Assembly: GCA_038049695.1 (NCBI GenBank)
Contig: CP142456.1
Location: 72,687,922-72,751,921 of the forward strand
DNA length: 64,000 bases
Source of the DNA: Cinnamomum chago
Taxonomy: Eukaryota; Streptophyta; Magnoliopsida; Laurales; Lauraceae
Direction: 5' to 3'
Every line of letters starts with the position of its first letter. The stretch's first letter is position 1. A program made the position numbers and the translations under genes. Under the pieces are notes generated by a model. It saw only the letters and a list, made by a program, of their open reading frames with translations. It was not told the DNA's origin and searched no databases. Of this stretch, positions 23,601 through 35,278 are shown piece by piece.

Positions 23601-25875
23601 TATTAGGCCCCGTCCCGAGTTAATCAAGATTAAGGCTAGTTAATCATGTTTCATTGAACTAAGAATGAATTGTGGTCAAATGGAATTGAATTAGCCTAAA
23701 ATGAGTAAATTAGGCTTAATGAAATAGTAAGTAAGCTTGTGAAATGAATTAAATAGAAATGAGACTTAAACAAGCAAACGAAGGACTTTTTCGGAAATAT
23801 GAATATTTACATATTTGATCGAATACGGAAACTCTTGATACCAACATACGTATCTTGACGAGTACGACGAATTTCATAAACGACTTGAAGTTGTTCGACG
23901 ACTATTAGATCAAATGACCTTTCATTTGACTTGAATTGTAATTAAGAGAGATTAATGGGCTTTAACGCAAAATTATCCTTATATAGGATAAGATGATGAA
24001 CTCATTTGAGTTCATTCATCTCCAGGAAGAAAACCTAGGCAACTTCTCCATTCGTTTTCTTCTTCTTTCATCCATTTCTTCTTCCTCAAGAGTGAATTGA
24101 AGTGAGTTAAGTGAAGAAGAAGTTATCTTCTCCATATTCTTCACCATCTTTTTAGGATTTTATTGGAATTGAAGCTTCAAGGGGAGAAATTCCAACTCAA
24201 TCCAAGCTAAGAGAGGGAATTGTCCAACCAAACTTCAAACAAGGCAAGTATATCCATGTATTTATGCTTGTTAAGGTGGTTTCATTGATTTTGATGGAAA
24301 TAGATGATGAATCAAATGTTAATGTATTTTAGGGGTTTAAAACCCTAATTAGGTTATGCACTTAATGGAATGGATTATGTTAAGTATGGTTAGATTAGGT
24401 GAGTGTTTTCTTGTTATTTCCATACCCTAGTTGTCTATCAGTTTCAACAAAGGTGTCAGGAAGCAGGAAATGAATGGATTGAAAAACCCATTCCCTGCAC
24501 TGCAGTTACAGAACTGATGTTCTGTTTCTGCAGTGTGGCCGGTCGACCGGGCACACGGGGTCAGGTTCGCAAGAACCTGAACAAATTACTGTTTACCTAT
24601 TTTATCGCTTACAACTTCAGGTCGACCGAGCCTGGGCTCGGTTGACCTGGTCAACTGGAAAATGCTTGGAAAGTGCAGATTACTTTCGAATTTCCTGGAT
24701 TAAAAGCCTAAGCACATAGACTAATGTTAATAGTGTTTAAACCTCCCTAGGTGTTACGAGAGTTACCTTAATGCATCAATTTAACTAAGTAATGTCATCG
24801 ACAATAATACGTGCATTAAGAACCACCGTTCCACTCAATGATTGGTTAAAGGAGTGGTTTAGAATTGGAATAGGACTAATGTGAGTTGATGACAGGTCTG
24901 GTACTACATAGTGGTTTCCTCAACTCCTTATAAAATCGAACTGAATGAATTAATGAATGAACAGTTACGAAAGGTAACAATGAACTGAATAATCCTACTG
25001 CAGTGATGGAATTGGGGGCGTTCTAGAGCTCCGTGGTGACACCAGTGATCTCTGATCAAGACACTAGGAGATCCCACCTTATTGGACCGAAAGGTCATTG
25101 ACTGAAAAGTCATATATTGGACTGACGAGTCCTATTGATAAGTCATTAATAAATGCTTAATATAATGAATGAATGATTATGAACTGCTTCCTTTGGAAAG
25201 AACTGAATTGAGTTGAAACCAAGATTATTGTAGTTGTCAATGTTATTATCTTTATTACTTGTGTTTACTATTGCACAAGGATAGTATATTGTTGATTATT
25301 TAGAATTGTTAGAACTATTAAAACAGTGAATTATCGAGAATGATAAACATGTCATAGATATATGTATATCTTGTTGAACCGTCGTGTTCACGGTATTACT
25401 GATGATATTACAGGCCCAGTTGCCCGTACCGGTTCCACAGAGACCGTTCCGCCAGCGGAGGAGGTCCATCCGATACCTCCAGGAGGTTTAATCGATTGGA
25501 CATAGTCTGAGAGCGGATACATTGGGATATTTTGGAAACTTTTTAGAAATTTTTTTAGATATTCGTTTTGGTATTGTAGGTATTGTAAGTGAAATGATGT
25601 CCCCTGCATTGTATTTTGAATATGCAGTGGTTGACTTGTATATTGAACTTTACGGTTTATGTAAAGGACTTTATGAGTTGCAATTTAATAGAATTGTCAA
25701 TGTATCTATATATGTATATTCCGCACAACTGTACATTGATAGGTCAGGTACATATGCAAGATCCCTTGTGGATTTCGTTTTAACTTCGGTTAATTCGGAT
25801 CTACGGGAGTAAGTATGATCATCGCGACCCGGGGTTGAACCCTAATGACTCTGATCTCGGGCTCGGGTCGTGACA
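23601..25875 (-). mobile_element. Solo LTR, 2.28 kb, inverted relative to its neighbour
   Basis: On the minus strand it starts TGTCACGACCCGAGCCCGAG and ends GGGACGGGGCCTAATA (final CA decayed to TA). It is flanked by a perfect 5-bp duplication TTGGC (23596-23600 and 25876-25880), so it is an independent insertion. Blocks shared with the 20711-23377 LTR include the first ~125 bp, TATTCAAAATACAATGCA, the CTCCTGGAGG..CCTCCTCC region, CACTGCAGTA and the last ~400 bp. The middle minisatellites differ, which explains the length difference. No coding region. Confidence 0.85.
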
Positions 25876-25880
25876 TTGGC

Positions 25881-27195
25881 ATAACATCCCAAAATGGATG
25901 GTCAAAATAGAAAATCTTGCCATTTATCTGTGGACCAATATCCACATAGCAGCCTTGTATAAGATTGTTATTGATATCCATTGATCTTTTTTTTTTCCAT
26001 AGATTTTAGTACTCTACTTAATAGAGTCGATGGGCCCCACAAACTCAACTCTGCCAGGTGTCATATTTTAAAAAGCTCGGGAGAGCAATATATTGTAGAA
26101 GCAATAGAGGATCCAAATCCTACGAGGAATCCAATGACCGGGGCCCATCAATCCATCAGTGGATCCCACCCATAAATCCTGACATGCTCAAAATAAATTT
26201 GACCCTGTATACCAGCAGTGGGCCAAATTTCACTTCGATTAGAGCAAGCCGCCATTAGACCGATCATACATGTAACATATGGTTTCAATCTCTTTACTGT
26301 ATGCATACACATTACACACTTGACACAACAGAGTACAAACTATAGAATATAGACCAATCCCAAAATGGCCTATAAGTTGGAGTGAGATTTTGGCTAGAGC
26401 CAACACATGAAAACTTTTCTCTCTCGAGCGGTTTGGGCATCACTGATTATGGCTTCACTGATGCATTTACAATTTCTTGTTTGAGGTAAAATTGGTGTTT
26501 GCTCTTACAATCATCCTGTGCTTAGTTTGAAAACTTTATCGGTGCCCTCTAACATGTGGGTTTTGAGAGGTGCAGCTCAGATCACACTGCATTCAAAAAT
26601 TACAGAAATTGGATGCATCACAATAGATTCATCCACGAGGGGATGAAATGTACAAGAATCTCACCAAAGAGGAAGGGTAGATGTTAAAACATTGGATATG
26701 CATAGTATTCTCAGAGCTAGCAGAGCCCATATATGGATATGAGAATATATCAGTTACACATACCAAAGAATATTTGGCTGCCTACCATTACCTTGGAATG
26801 GACCCACCTGGATGCATGCAAATCTCATGGGGTACAGGGGATTAGAATTTGGAAGGTCATGTCATGAAATAATAATCATCCAACAAATGAGTGGATGGAT
26901 CTGATTTAATGAACTTAAGTAAAATTTCTGTGCTAGAGAAAAGAAGATCAATTTATTAGATGAAGTAAATAACATTAATATTATTGATAATTTTACTCTA
27001 TTGTATTAGCTTACAATGTTATCCATGTCATTTTTTTCTAGTGATGGAGAGATACAGGGATTTGTTTTTATGTATTCAATTATTTAATATAATTTACTTA
27101 TTTAAAATTCATGATTGTGTGGAAAGTACAGAATTTAATCCATGGTTATAACTAATGTATGCCAATAGCAAAAAAGTAAAGAATTTTCATGTCAC
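25881..27195. other. Intergenic stretch without recognised feature
   Basis: AT-rich sequence between the solo LTR and the receptor-kinase fragment. No coding signal or repeat structure that I can support. The missing later kinase exon was looked for here and not found. Confidence 0.5.
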
Positions 27196-27944
27196 CTGGA
27201 GCAACATATCCAATAGTTCCTTTTATGCCAGGTGAGTTGGTATGGTTTTGAGAGCAGTCGCGGGTTGCTTCAAAAAAGAAGCTCGCTAATCCAAAGTCTC
27301 CAACATGAGCATTCATGTCATCATCGAGAAGAATATTACTTGGCTTTTAGATCACAGTGAACTATTGGTTTCTTGCAAGAAGTGTGAAGATAATTCAATG
27401 CTGAAGCCACATCAACAACTATATTTAACCTTTGAGTCAGGCTTAAATACTTGGGTTGATGTTGCTCATCCATGATTGGATGCAACCACTGCTCTAGATT
27501 TCCATTAGCCATGTAGTCGAAAACCAAAGCTTTGAAATCGTTACCTTTAGAATCAATGCTTGAGCAAACTGTAAGGACTTTTAAGAGATTCCGGTGTCGA
27601 ACATTTCTCAAAGGCTTTATATTTAGCCATGGAACTCTTAGAAGCTCCTGCCGTTGAAGATTAAGCACATTCACTGCCACAATATGCCCAATGTGATCCA
27701 AACATCCTTTATAGACAGAGACATAACTTCCCACTCCAATCAAATTGGCTGAAGAAGATCCCTTAGTTGATTTAAAAAGATCCCCATAAGAGATTTTCAA
27801 TAGTTGTTCCTCCAAGGGGTATGTTACTGGATGAGGATGTGGACTCTTTCGAAGATACAAGGGTATTCCGGCTGCTACCTTGGTGGTGTTCTCAGTGTTT
27901 CTAATTCTATTGTCCTTGAACTTTCTCCTAAGCCACCTATCCAT
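27196..27944 (-). pseudogene. LRR receptor-like kinase fragment (broken)
   Basis: Fragment of the intracellular part of an LRR-XII (Xa21/EFR-like) receptor kinase. Visible are a juxtamembrane piece (KISYGDLFKSTKGSSSANLI), the glycine loop [74 protein letters not shown] and, in another frame, [20 protein letters not shown] and GTIGYVAP before a donor at 27195. Three faults: the catalytic lysine of VAVK is N; an extra A after HCDLK shifts the frame; LRRs, transmembrane segment and last kinase exon are missing. HCD in place of HRD marks it as non-RD, as in pattern-recognition kinases. The family normally has an intron at this GYVAPE position. Dead gene remnant. Confidence 0.9.
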
Positions 27945-29498
27945 GTTATAACTATTTAGGATTTTCTTTGTTATCTTCTACACTTCTGCTGGAAAATCTC
28001 AACCCAATCAAGATCAGAGTTTCTGCCATACTGAGAGGACACCAATTGTTAAGACATGTTGATTGCACTCCCATATCTTAACCATTATGTCCTTGATGAA
28101 CAACAAAAGCCAATCTCAACAATCAATCTAGATTACTTAATTGACAGTGACAGGATAAACTTAACTATGTAAGAATTTAACATAAACGACATGGCCGTCA
28201 TTCATGTGTTCACGGCGTAAAAAGGGCAGTCGTTCCTGGGCCGTCGTAGTTTTACTTAAAATAAACGACGGCCGTTTTTATTAATATTTGATTTTTTTGT
28301 GCCCATTTTTTGGCCACCATAACATTCAAATGCATGAAATAATAGAAATCACAATTCATGTCATAGTTATCTAGAGATCCCAGAGCAGCACACTAGAATC
28401 TGAACTACATGATAAAACCGTTGGGGCAAAAGGTACAGCAGTACTGTAGGTGTTCGCTACTGCACATCCAACACCCAACACCTTAAATAAACTGTCCACG
28501 ACAACTATAGAAAGAAAAAAAAAAAAAAAATTTCCTGCTAGTGCACAGCAAACTACTAATTGTAGACTCCCATCAAGTTCACCATCAACTTCAACATCCA
28601 ACATCAAGTTCAACATTTAATATCAAGGCTTATCTCCCATGCACCCACTTCAAACATGCACGTCTCCCATTCAACATAAATGCTTTTCTCCCATGCTCCC
28701 TGATGCACTGAACAGCCAATAGATAAAAATTTTATAAGTAAAACATGATTTGGATTGAGAAGAGGAGGGAATTCAGATAAGGATGTATATAAAGAAATGG
28801 GGAATAATTCAGATAATGGTGATTTAACAGTTCTTGGAGAAAAAAAATAATGGTTGGATTAGAAAAGTAAAGGAAAGAGAGCAGAAAAAAAATTTGCCTA
28901 TTAAAAGAACAAACAGAGAGAGGTGTGTCTGACACAACAAGGATGCTACTCTGTCCAACTTTTTTATGGCAATTTTTCTTCTCTTTTCAGTAGTTTCCCA
29001 TAGAATCCTTTTGTCATTTTGCGTTTTGCTAGAGGAAAAGAAATTCATTTTAGTGGAGTGGGTCTTAGTTTCATTAGCTACATTTTGACTGTTTGATACT
29101 ATCATAATTACCGAATAGCACATCAAAGCCTTGCATCTTAACAAAAATGAAGAGAAAAAACAGAGCCTCCACATACCTCCTCATCTCATTCCACATACCC
29201 AAATCAAAGAAAGCCAATTCCCAATTCCACACCTCCAACCCTCACTCCCACGAACCAACTCAAAATCATAAATATCAGTTCCTTTTATTTCTTTTTCCCG
29301 TGCTAGCTAGTTTGAAAGACTAGAGCACTCTAAAATTCTGGGGGCATTTGAATCAGATCCGAATAACACAAAAGAAACTTTACTATAGAAAAAGAGATAG
29401 AGAGCAGAGGAAAGCAAAACATAAACCAAAACAGAACAAAAGATTAATGAATATTGAGTGTGAAAAGGAGAGGACAAGAAAAAAGGGAAGAGACCCAC

Positions 29499-29967
<469 letters not shown>

Positions 29968-30855
29968 CTACAAGTAACTGAGTTAGGAAGCAAACAAGTC
30001 TCAACTAAATGCATATCAATCAAGACTTTAATTTTTCATTGATTACATTTGGAGGTCATCATTCATCCAGAATTATCCATAACCCAAAAATAACATTAAC
30101 ACCTGATGCTTAGGGAACATTTAGATAACTAAAAAAAAAGTGCCAGCACAGACACATGATGAAAACATATAGGAAAATGAGTGGATACCACACCTTCATT
30201 GGATAGCAATCAATCATGGGGCAGTAGTAATTGTAAGTGTCACAGTGGTTCACATAGATCATCAAAAGCAGTTGTAATTTTTTTTTTTTTAAGATCATTT
30301 GGTTCCCAAGTTTGTTACAAGTGCAAGAGGGAATGCTCTTTTCCATTCATCATCAACTCTCATCTTTTTACATTAGAAGAGGTCACAGTATTTTCACATA
30401 GAGATCATCAAAAGCAATCGACTAACAACCCCTCATGAAATGAAATGTGGGTACCTTTCTTTCCCAAATATCATCATCAACGCAGGGCACCATTGAGGAT
30501 ATAATTGGGTCAGCTTAAATTGGGGTCAGCTTAAACAGTCATACAATTTATCTAAACAATAATTGCAACAATGAAAAACTCAAAAAAGAAAAAGAATTCC
30601 CCACAAAGAAAAAATAGTTGGAGAAACCCAAGATTCCAATTAAAAATTCCCAATGCACCAATCAATATGTTGGACTTGTATTTACCAACTACACTACTAA
30701 AGAGATAAATGGGTTACCTATGGTGGACTTGTATTTACCAACTACACCACTTAAAAATCTCTTTTAAGTGTCCTATAACAATAGAAAGAGCTGTTGATGT
30801 GGGACTTACCTCAACAACACTCAAGCAAATGCATTGGCAATGAAGCAGGACCCCT

Positions 30856-31017
30856 TTATGTTGCATCTGAAGCCTTTGAGCTCCTAAAATCCCTCTTCAA
30901 CTCGGCAACCCTTTTCATACAACAGGCCTTTGATTTTCCAGGGACCGCCGCCGTGGTCTTCTCCCACCTCATTGGAACATCCTTGGGGAAAGCCTTGAGT
31001 GCATTAATTAGATCCAT
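30856..31017 (-). pseudogene. SANT/MYB domain fragment (MAMYB-like)
   Basis: Reads [36 protein letters not shown] and [13 protein letters not shown] before a stop. This is the C-terminal SANT/MYB repeat of plant membrane-anchored MYB proteins related to Arabidopsis At5g45420 (MAMYB), to my memory of that family. Only the terminal repeat is present; the upstream frame (membrane segment, first SANT repeat) is missing and the preceding residues do not match. It is therefore a captured or stranded 3' fragment within the CACTA-like element, next to the GH9 fragment and on the same strand. Confidence 0.7.
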
Positions 31018-31269
31018 GTAGGTAGTCTCAATTCCCAATTGGTGAGAAACGTAAGTATCAAAGAAGAACAACATTAACATGTATGAGATATAGTGCATTT
31101 GGCCTAGGAAATCCAAAATGTGTTAAAAAGAATGTGTACAACACCAAATCCAATGTTCACAAACATTGTTGCAAAGTGCAAATAAATGTAACTATCATCC
31201 ATCCACTATCACTAGTACATCAACAAAATTCATAGCATGTAAAACAATACATAGGCATATCACTAAGAA

Positions 31270-31473
31270 CTAAACGAATGTAGTCCTAAAGATGGGCCAA
31301 TCAATAGTGTCGCCAAAAGTAAGATCTTGAAATGATTTTCCTCCACCCATCAACTCCACGCTTCCCTCGATGATTTCGTCTACAATGACCTTATAGCATT
31401 CTTCCTCCTCGGTTGAAAGACCCCTCACTCTCCCATAAGCGATACACGTAGACTTCCGTGTAAGATGCATCAA
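31270..31473 (-). pseudogene. Possible CACTA accessory protein fragment
   Basis: An open frame reads CRLMHLTRKSTCIAYGRVRG, then ECYKVIVDEIIEGSVELM and DLTFGDTIDWPIF. The spacing of C.L..., A.G.V, V.VDE...G and WP resembles the conserved domain of plant Ptta/En/Spm-type transposon proteins. The match is by pattern only. It fits the CACTA terminus 1.3 kb upstream on the same strand. It could be chance coding in a TE interior. Confidence 0.35.
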
Positions 31474-32889
31474 CCTACAGGATCGTGCGTCCTTAGGTGG
31501 GAGGTCACACCTTTATAGTGCGGTGTGATAGGGAAGTACATATTTGTGTTCTTTGAATTTGTGATGGGGACATGTCAGTTCCGTTACTGTTGATACCCAT
31601 GGATTTGGCATATGTATGGGTGTGTAAGGATTTAGAGAAAACAACGTTTTTATAAATAGCAGACTCCTCCCCATGAGAGCCCTCACACAACCCATAGAAA
31701 TACATACACAATCCAAAGAAAAAAAAAACAACGAAGATTATCATAACCATTACCTTCTCACAAACGCTCTGGATCTCAAAATCCAACCACAAAAAAAAAA
31801 AAAAAAAGTGATACAGTTTAAAGTAGATGAACTGAAATGGCAATGGATATTGGTTCCAATAGAAGTATGAGAAATACTAAGAGTGGCTACCCCACAAAGA
31901 CAGAATAAAAAAACACCTTTCCAATAAATTTCAATAGGAATGAACTGGGTCTTACTTTCAATACAATAATGAAGCTACACAGGCAACATAAATCAAACAA
32001 ACTACAAATGAACATGGAAATCTCAGAACGAGACTATGGGAAAATGAAAAATTTTCCACAAATTTGCTAGAATTCTACTTAGTCACATGTGGAGAGAAGT
32101 TGGCCTCTGTCACCTGTGCAAAATCAATGGGATCACAGAAGAATCAAAAGGGAAGAAGAAGATGATGACGAAACAAACCTCATATTCAACCCTGTGCTTC
32201 TCGGATTCTTCAAAAGGCTTCAAAATGCTTCAAATCATCCAAACCAATTCAAACCAAACCACAATCTCAAGAGCAAAGTGAGATCCAGAAGGAAAATCAA
32301 ACTAGAACTCTTGATTGATCAACATATCCAAACCTCAACACAAATGATCTGTTCAAGGCCGACTTCAAAGGGAGAGGGAAGCGATCAAACCTCAAAACCC
32401 CAAAAACGAAAGAAGGGTCTGGAGAGATTGAAAAAACTCCATGAATGTTGGCTTCAATGAGACCAAAACTCCATGAATGAGTGAGAGAGGGAGGTTTGGG
32501 GATTTTAGGATAGAGAAGCAGAGCGATGGAGAGGCGTCGTTTGTGTGTAACGATTAGGGTAACATCGGGGGCTTTAAACGATTAGGGTTTTAAATGACGG
32601 CCCAGCTGCTGTATCAAGTAACATCGCTACACCATCACATGGGGGACCCACTAGCGGACGAAGGATCGACGGTTGAGAGCCATTGAAAACCAAACGACAA
32701 GCACGGCCGTCTTTTTATTTTATTTTTTATTTTTTATCTTAGACGTCGGAAATCCGCCTTTTTGACGTAGTGATTGCTTGGATGGATCCTCTTGTCATTG
32801 CTCATGTTGTAGGGCTTGAGTGATGATCCTCTCACTAACGGAAGAGTAGTGCAGCTGTGACTTGAATTAGGAACCCTGAAGAGGGAATC

Positions 32890-33600
32890 TATTAACTGTG
32901 GATGAACATATCCAAAAGGAAAAGTTTATTACTGATAGACTTGCAGCCATCTCTTCAGTATCGGAAGATGATTTTGTGTCGTATGTTCTCAGAGAACCAG
33001 ATCCAGAGTATGATACATGTCACTTCCATAACCACAATGTCAGTTCCAATTTCTATGGAAGAATTGCATTGGTTTTCTTTTGAATCAAGAGAGTATATAG
33101 ATGATTCTCAAAGTAATGCACTCAATCGAGAGGTTGTGGATCTAATCAACGTAAAATTTGGGATGCTCATCCATCTTGAAACAAGCAAACTGCATCCAAT
33201 TTTGCTCAAGATCTCAAGGACGGTGTCTTCTGCATGGGATGAATCAGTCCAATCAAGCCATTCCTCAAGTCGTCTCTGAAGGTTGTAACAAGGCTGATCA
33301 CAAGGCCTTGAAGTGGTATCATAGATTTAACCAAGCATATCAGGGCAATGTTCCTCCTCCACGAGCATATGCAACACAACCTCCATCCCTAACGAGTTCA
33401 ACTGGTACCCTAATATTGGTGTCACACAGCATATCACATCAGATCTCAATGCTCTTTGAATTCCATTCTAATGGTTTTGTTGGACTATTTGACGGTCTAC
33501 ACTTTCTTGAACAACATAATTGGCCTCAGCCAGTAACTACATATGCATTTATTGGAGAAAAGGTCACAGTAGATGTTTGACATTGACGATTGGGATACCT
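32890..33600 (+). pseudogene. Degenerate Copia gag fragment
   Basis: In shifting frames the strand reads DRLAAISSVSEDDFVSYVL, MSVPISMEEL, LLNQESR.DDSQSNALNR, NQSNQAIPQVVS, KADHKALKWYHRFNQAYQGN and NWYPNIGVTQHITSDLNAL. These are, in order, the gag (UBN2-type) region, the remnant of the CCHC knuckle region and the protease start (WYPDTGAT in live elements; here the D is N) of a Ty1/Copia retrotransposon. Frameshifts and stops occur throughout. LTRs were not identified. Downstream to 34100 only short unlinked strings remain. Confidence 0.8.
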
Positions 33601-35278
33601 GGTTCCTTCCAGTGCTTCTAGAATTCTATCAAATTGTTGTTTACCTATTTGCAAGTTTAAAAATAATTCCTCAACTTGTTCCTCTTGTCAATTGGAAAGA
33701 AACATAAACTCCCTTTCTTATTTATAACTAATTCATTCAGATATATGGGGTAAAACACCACAAAATGTCATGTTAATCCTCACTGCTTCACCCAAGGTCT
33801 TTACTCATAAATGGCCTCCATCTTCCCCTGGTACATTCCACAAGTAACCCTTCAATTCGTCTCATAAGAGAAGTTTTAGGCATTTCTGAAAATGTGCCCA
33901 AACTATTTCAAATCACGTTCTTTGAATTTTTTTTTCTTCCCTTCAATTGCAACCGTCAAAAAAGTGCTTCTAATGTACTTTCTAGTTCCATCTTTTGTAA
34001 TGTATCTCAGATACCTGATGACATCAAGGTAACATATTGCATCTATAATAGAAGAGAGGAAGATCATAAGAACTTGAATGATAGAAAAAGATAAAAAGGG
34101 ATGAGAAGTAGCCCAAAACAATATTATCGGAGGTACTGCAACTGATTAATTTCTTTTTATCAGAGGTACTGCAACTAATTTACTAGAATGAGTTTTTTTT
34201 TATAATGATTTCAAAAAAATTCCTGAGGGCCATCAAAGGAAAATAATATAACAGTAAGCAGTATTGTTGCCTATATATGAACTAGAAGCTGGGTTTTTGC
34301 CTCTCTCACCCTGCAGTCTACTTTCTAAATGACTGCCCAATTTAAAGGAGGGCAAGTAATATAGTAGTTCCTATTGTTATTCTCATAAATCCTAGCATGG
34401 AATCAGGAAATGCTACAATTTGATACTTAGAGACACCAAATAAGCTAAACTTCTTGTTTAACACAACAACAAGATCTTAGTAGTATGGATCATTATACCT
34501 GTTCTTATTAACAGTTGTATGCAAACAAATAATGAGACGAGTTAGTGCAATTTCAGGTTTGAACTTGGTTCATGATAGAATGGGAAAGTAATTTGCAAAG
34601 CAGCCTTTAAATGTTTTTGAAAAGCTCGTTAACAGTTGTCACCTGTCACTCTTCCAATTAAGCTGTTGTGCACATGTATATGGAAGTCAAAACCTGCAAT
34701 TGACAATCAAACCACACAAACATATACACAGGAGATTTACATGGTTCGGCAATGCGAGGGTTTACAAGTCAGACCCAAAACCTGGTCCCAGGCTAACTGA
34801 ATGGACGTATACGGTTAACCCGGAATAAATGACATATACCCAGCAAAAGGTGCCTCATTAGTGAGATTCTCGTGCAGCTTCCAGGTGAACCCTGGAGGCC
34901 AGACTGTAATCCTTGCCCAGAAGTGGCTAGACTGTTCCATAGAAACACTGTACATACCCACACCAAAGCATACAAGTAACACTGAAAGACACAGAAGAAA
35001 CATAAATAGTTTCATCAAGGCGATTAAGTAATAATGCCAATGAAGTTAAACACTGTCCAATATAATGCTCTTTACAAAGTTTGAATAATGTGTGGCATTT
35101 GAGATATTTGGTATAAAATACATTAGATCAGTAAGATCACCTCCAAGAGGCTATATGATACAATGACACTAAAATTTGGTAAAGAACTTGAAACAAGATC
35201 AACCCCAGAAGGTCATATGATACACAGATTACAAATATCATTAAAGAATTTTACAGCAAGAATGTATGATACATGAAA
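33601..35278. other. Stretch between Copia remnant and PPR gene
   Basis: No gene supported. At about 34730 the string gatttacatggttcggcaat resembles a motif often seen in plant LTR retrotransposons, so part of this may be old LTR sequence. A short frame at 34815-35018 (minus) starts with a hydrophobic stretch (MKLFMFLLCLSVLLVCFGVG), but it has no recognisable continuation and I do not call it a gene. Confidence 0.45.

Noticed and set aside
20711-25875. One giant fold-back transposon or 5-kb palindrome
   Set aside because: Each arm has its own LTR-like ends and 5-bp target duplication, so two solo LTRs explain it better.
28371-28616. WD40-like string CSSDSSVLLWDL
   Set aside because: A single short match in an otherwise unrelated frame; no second repeat near it.
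34815-35018. Small secreted-protein-like frame with hydrophobic start
   Set aside because: No stop-free continuation, homology or supporting promoter signal; probably chance.
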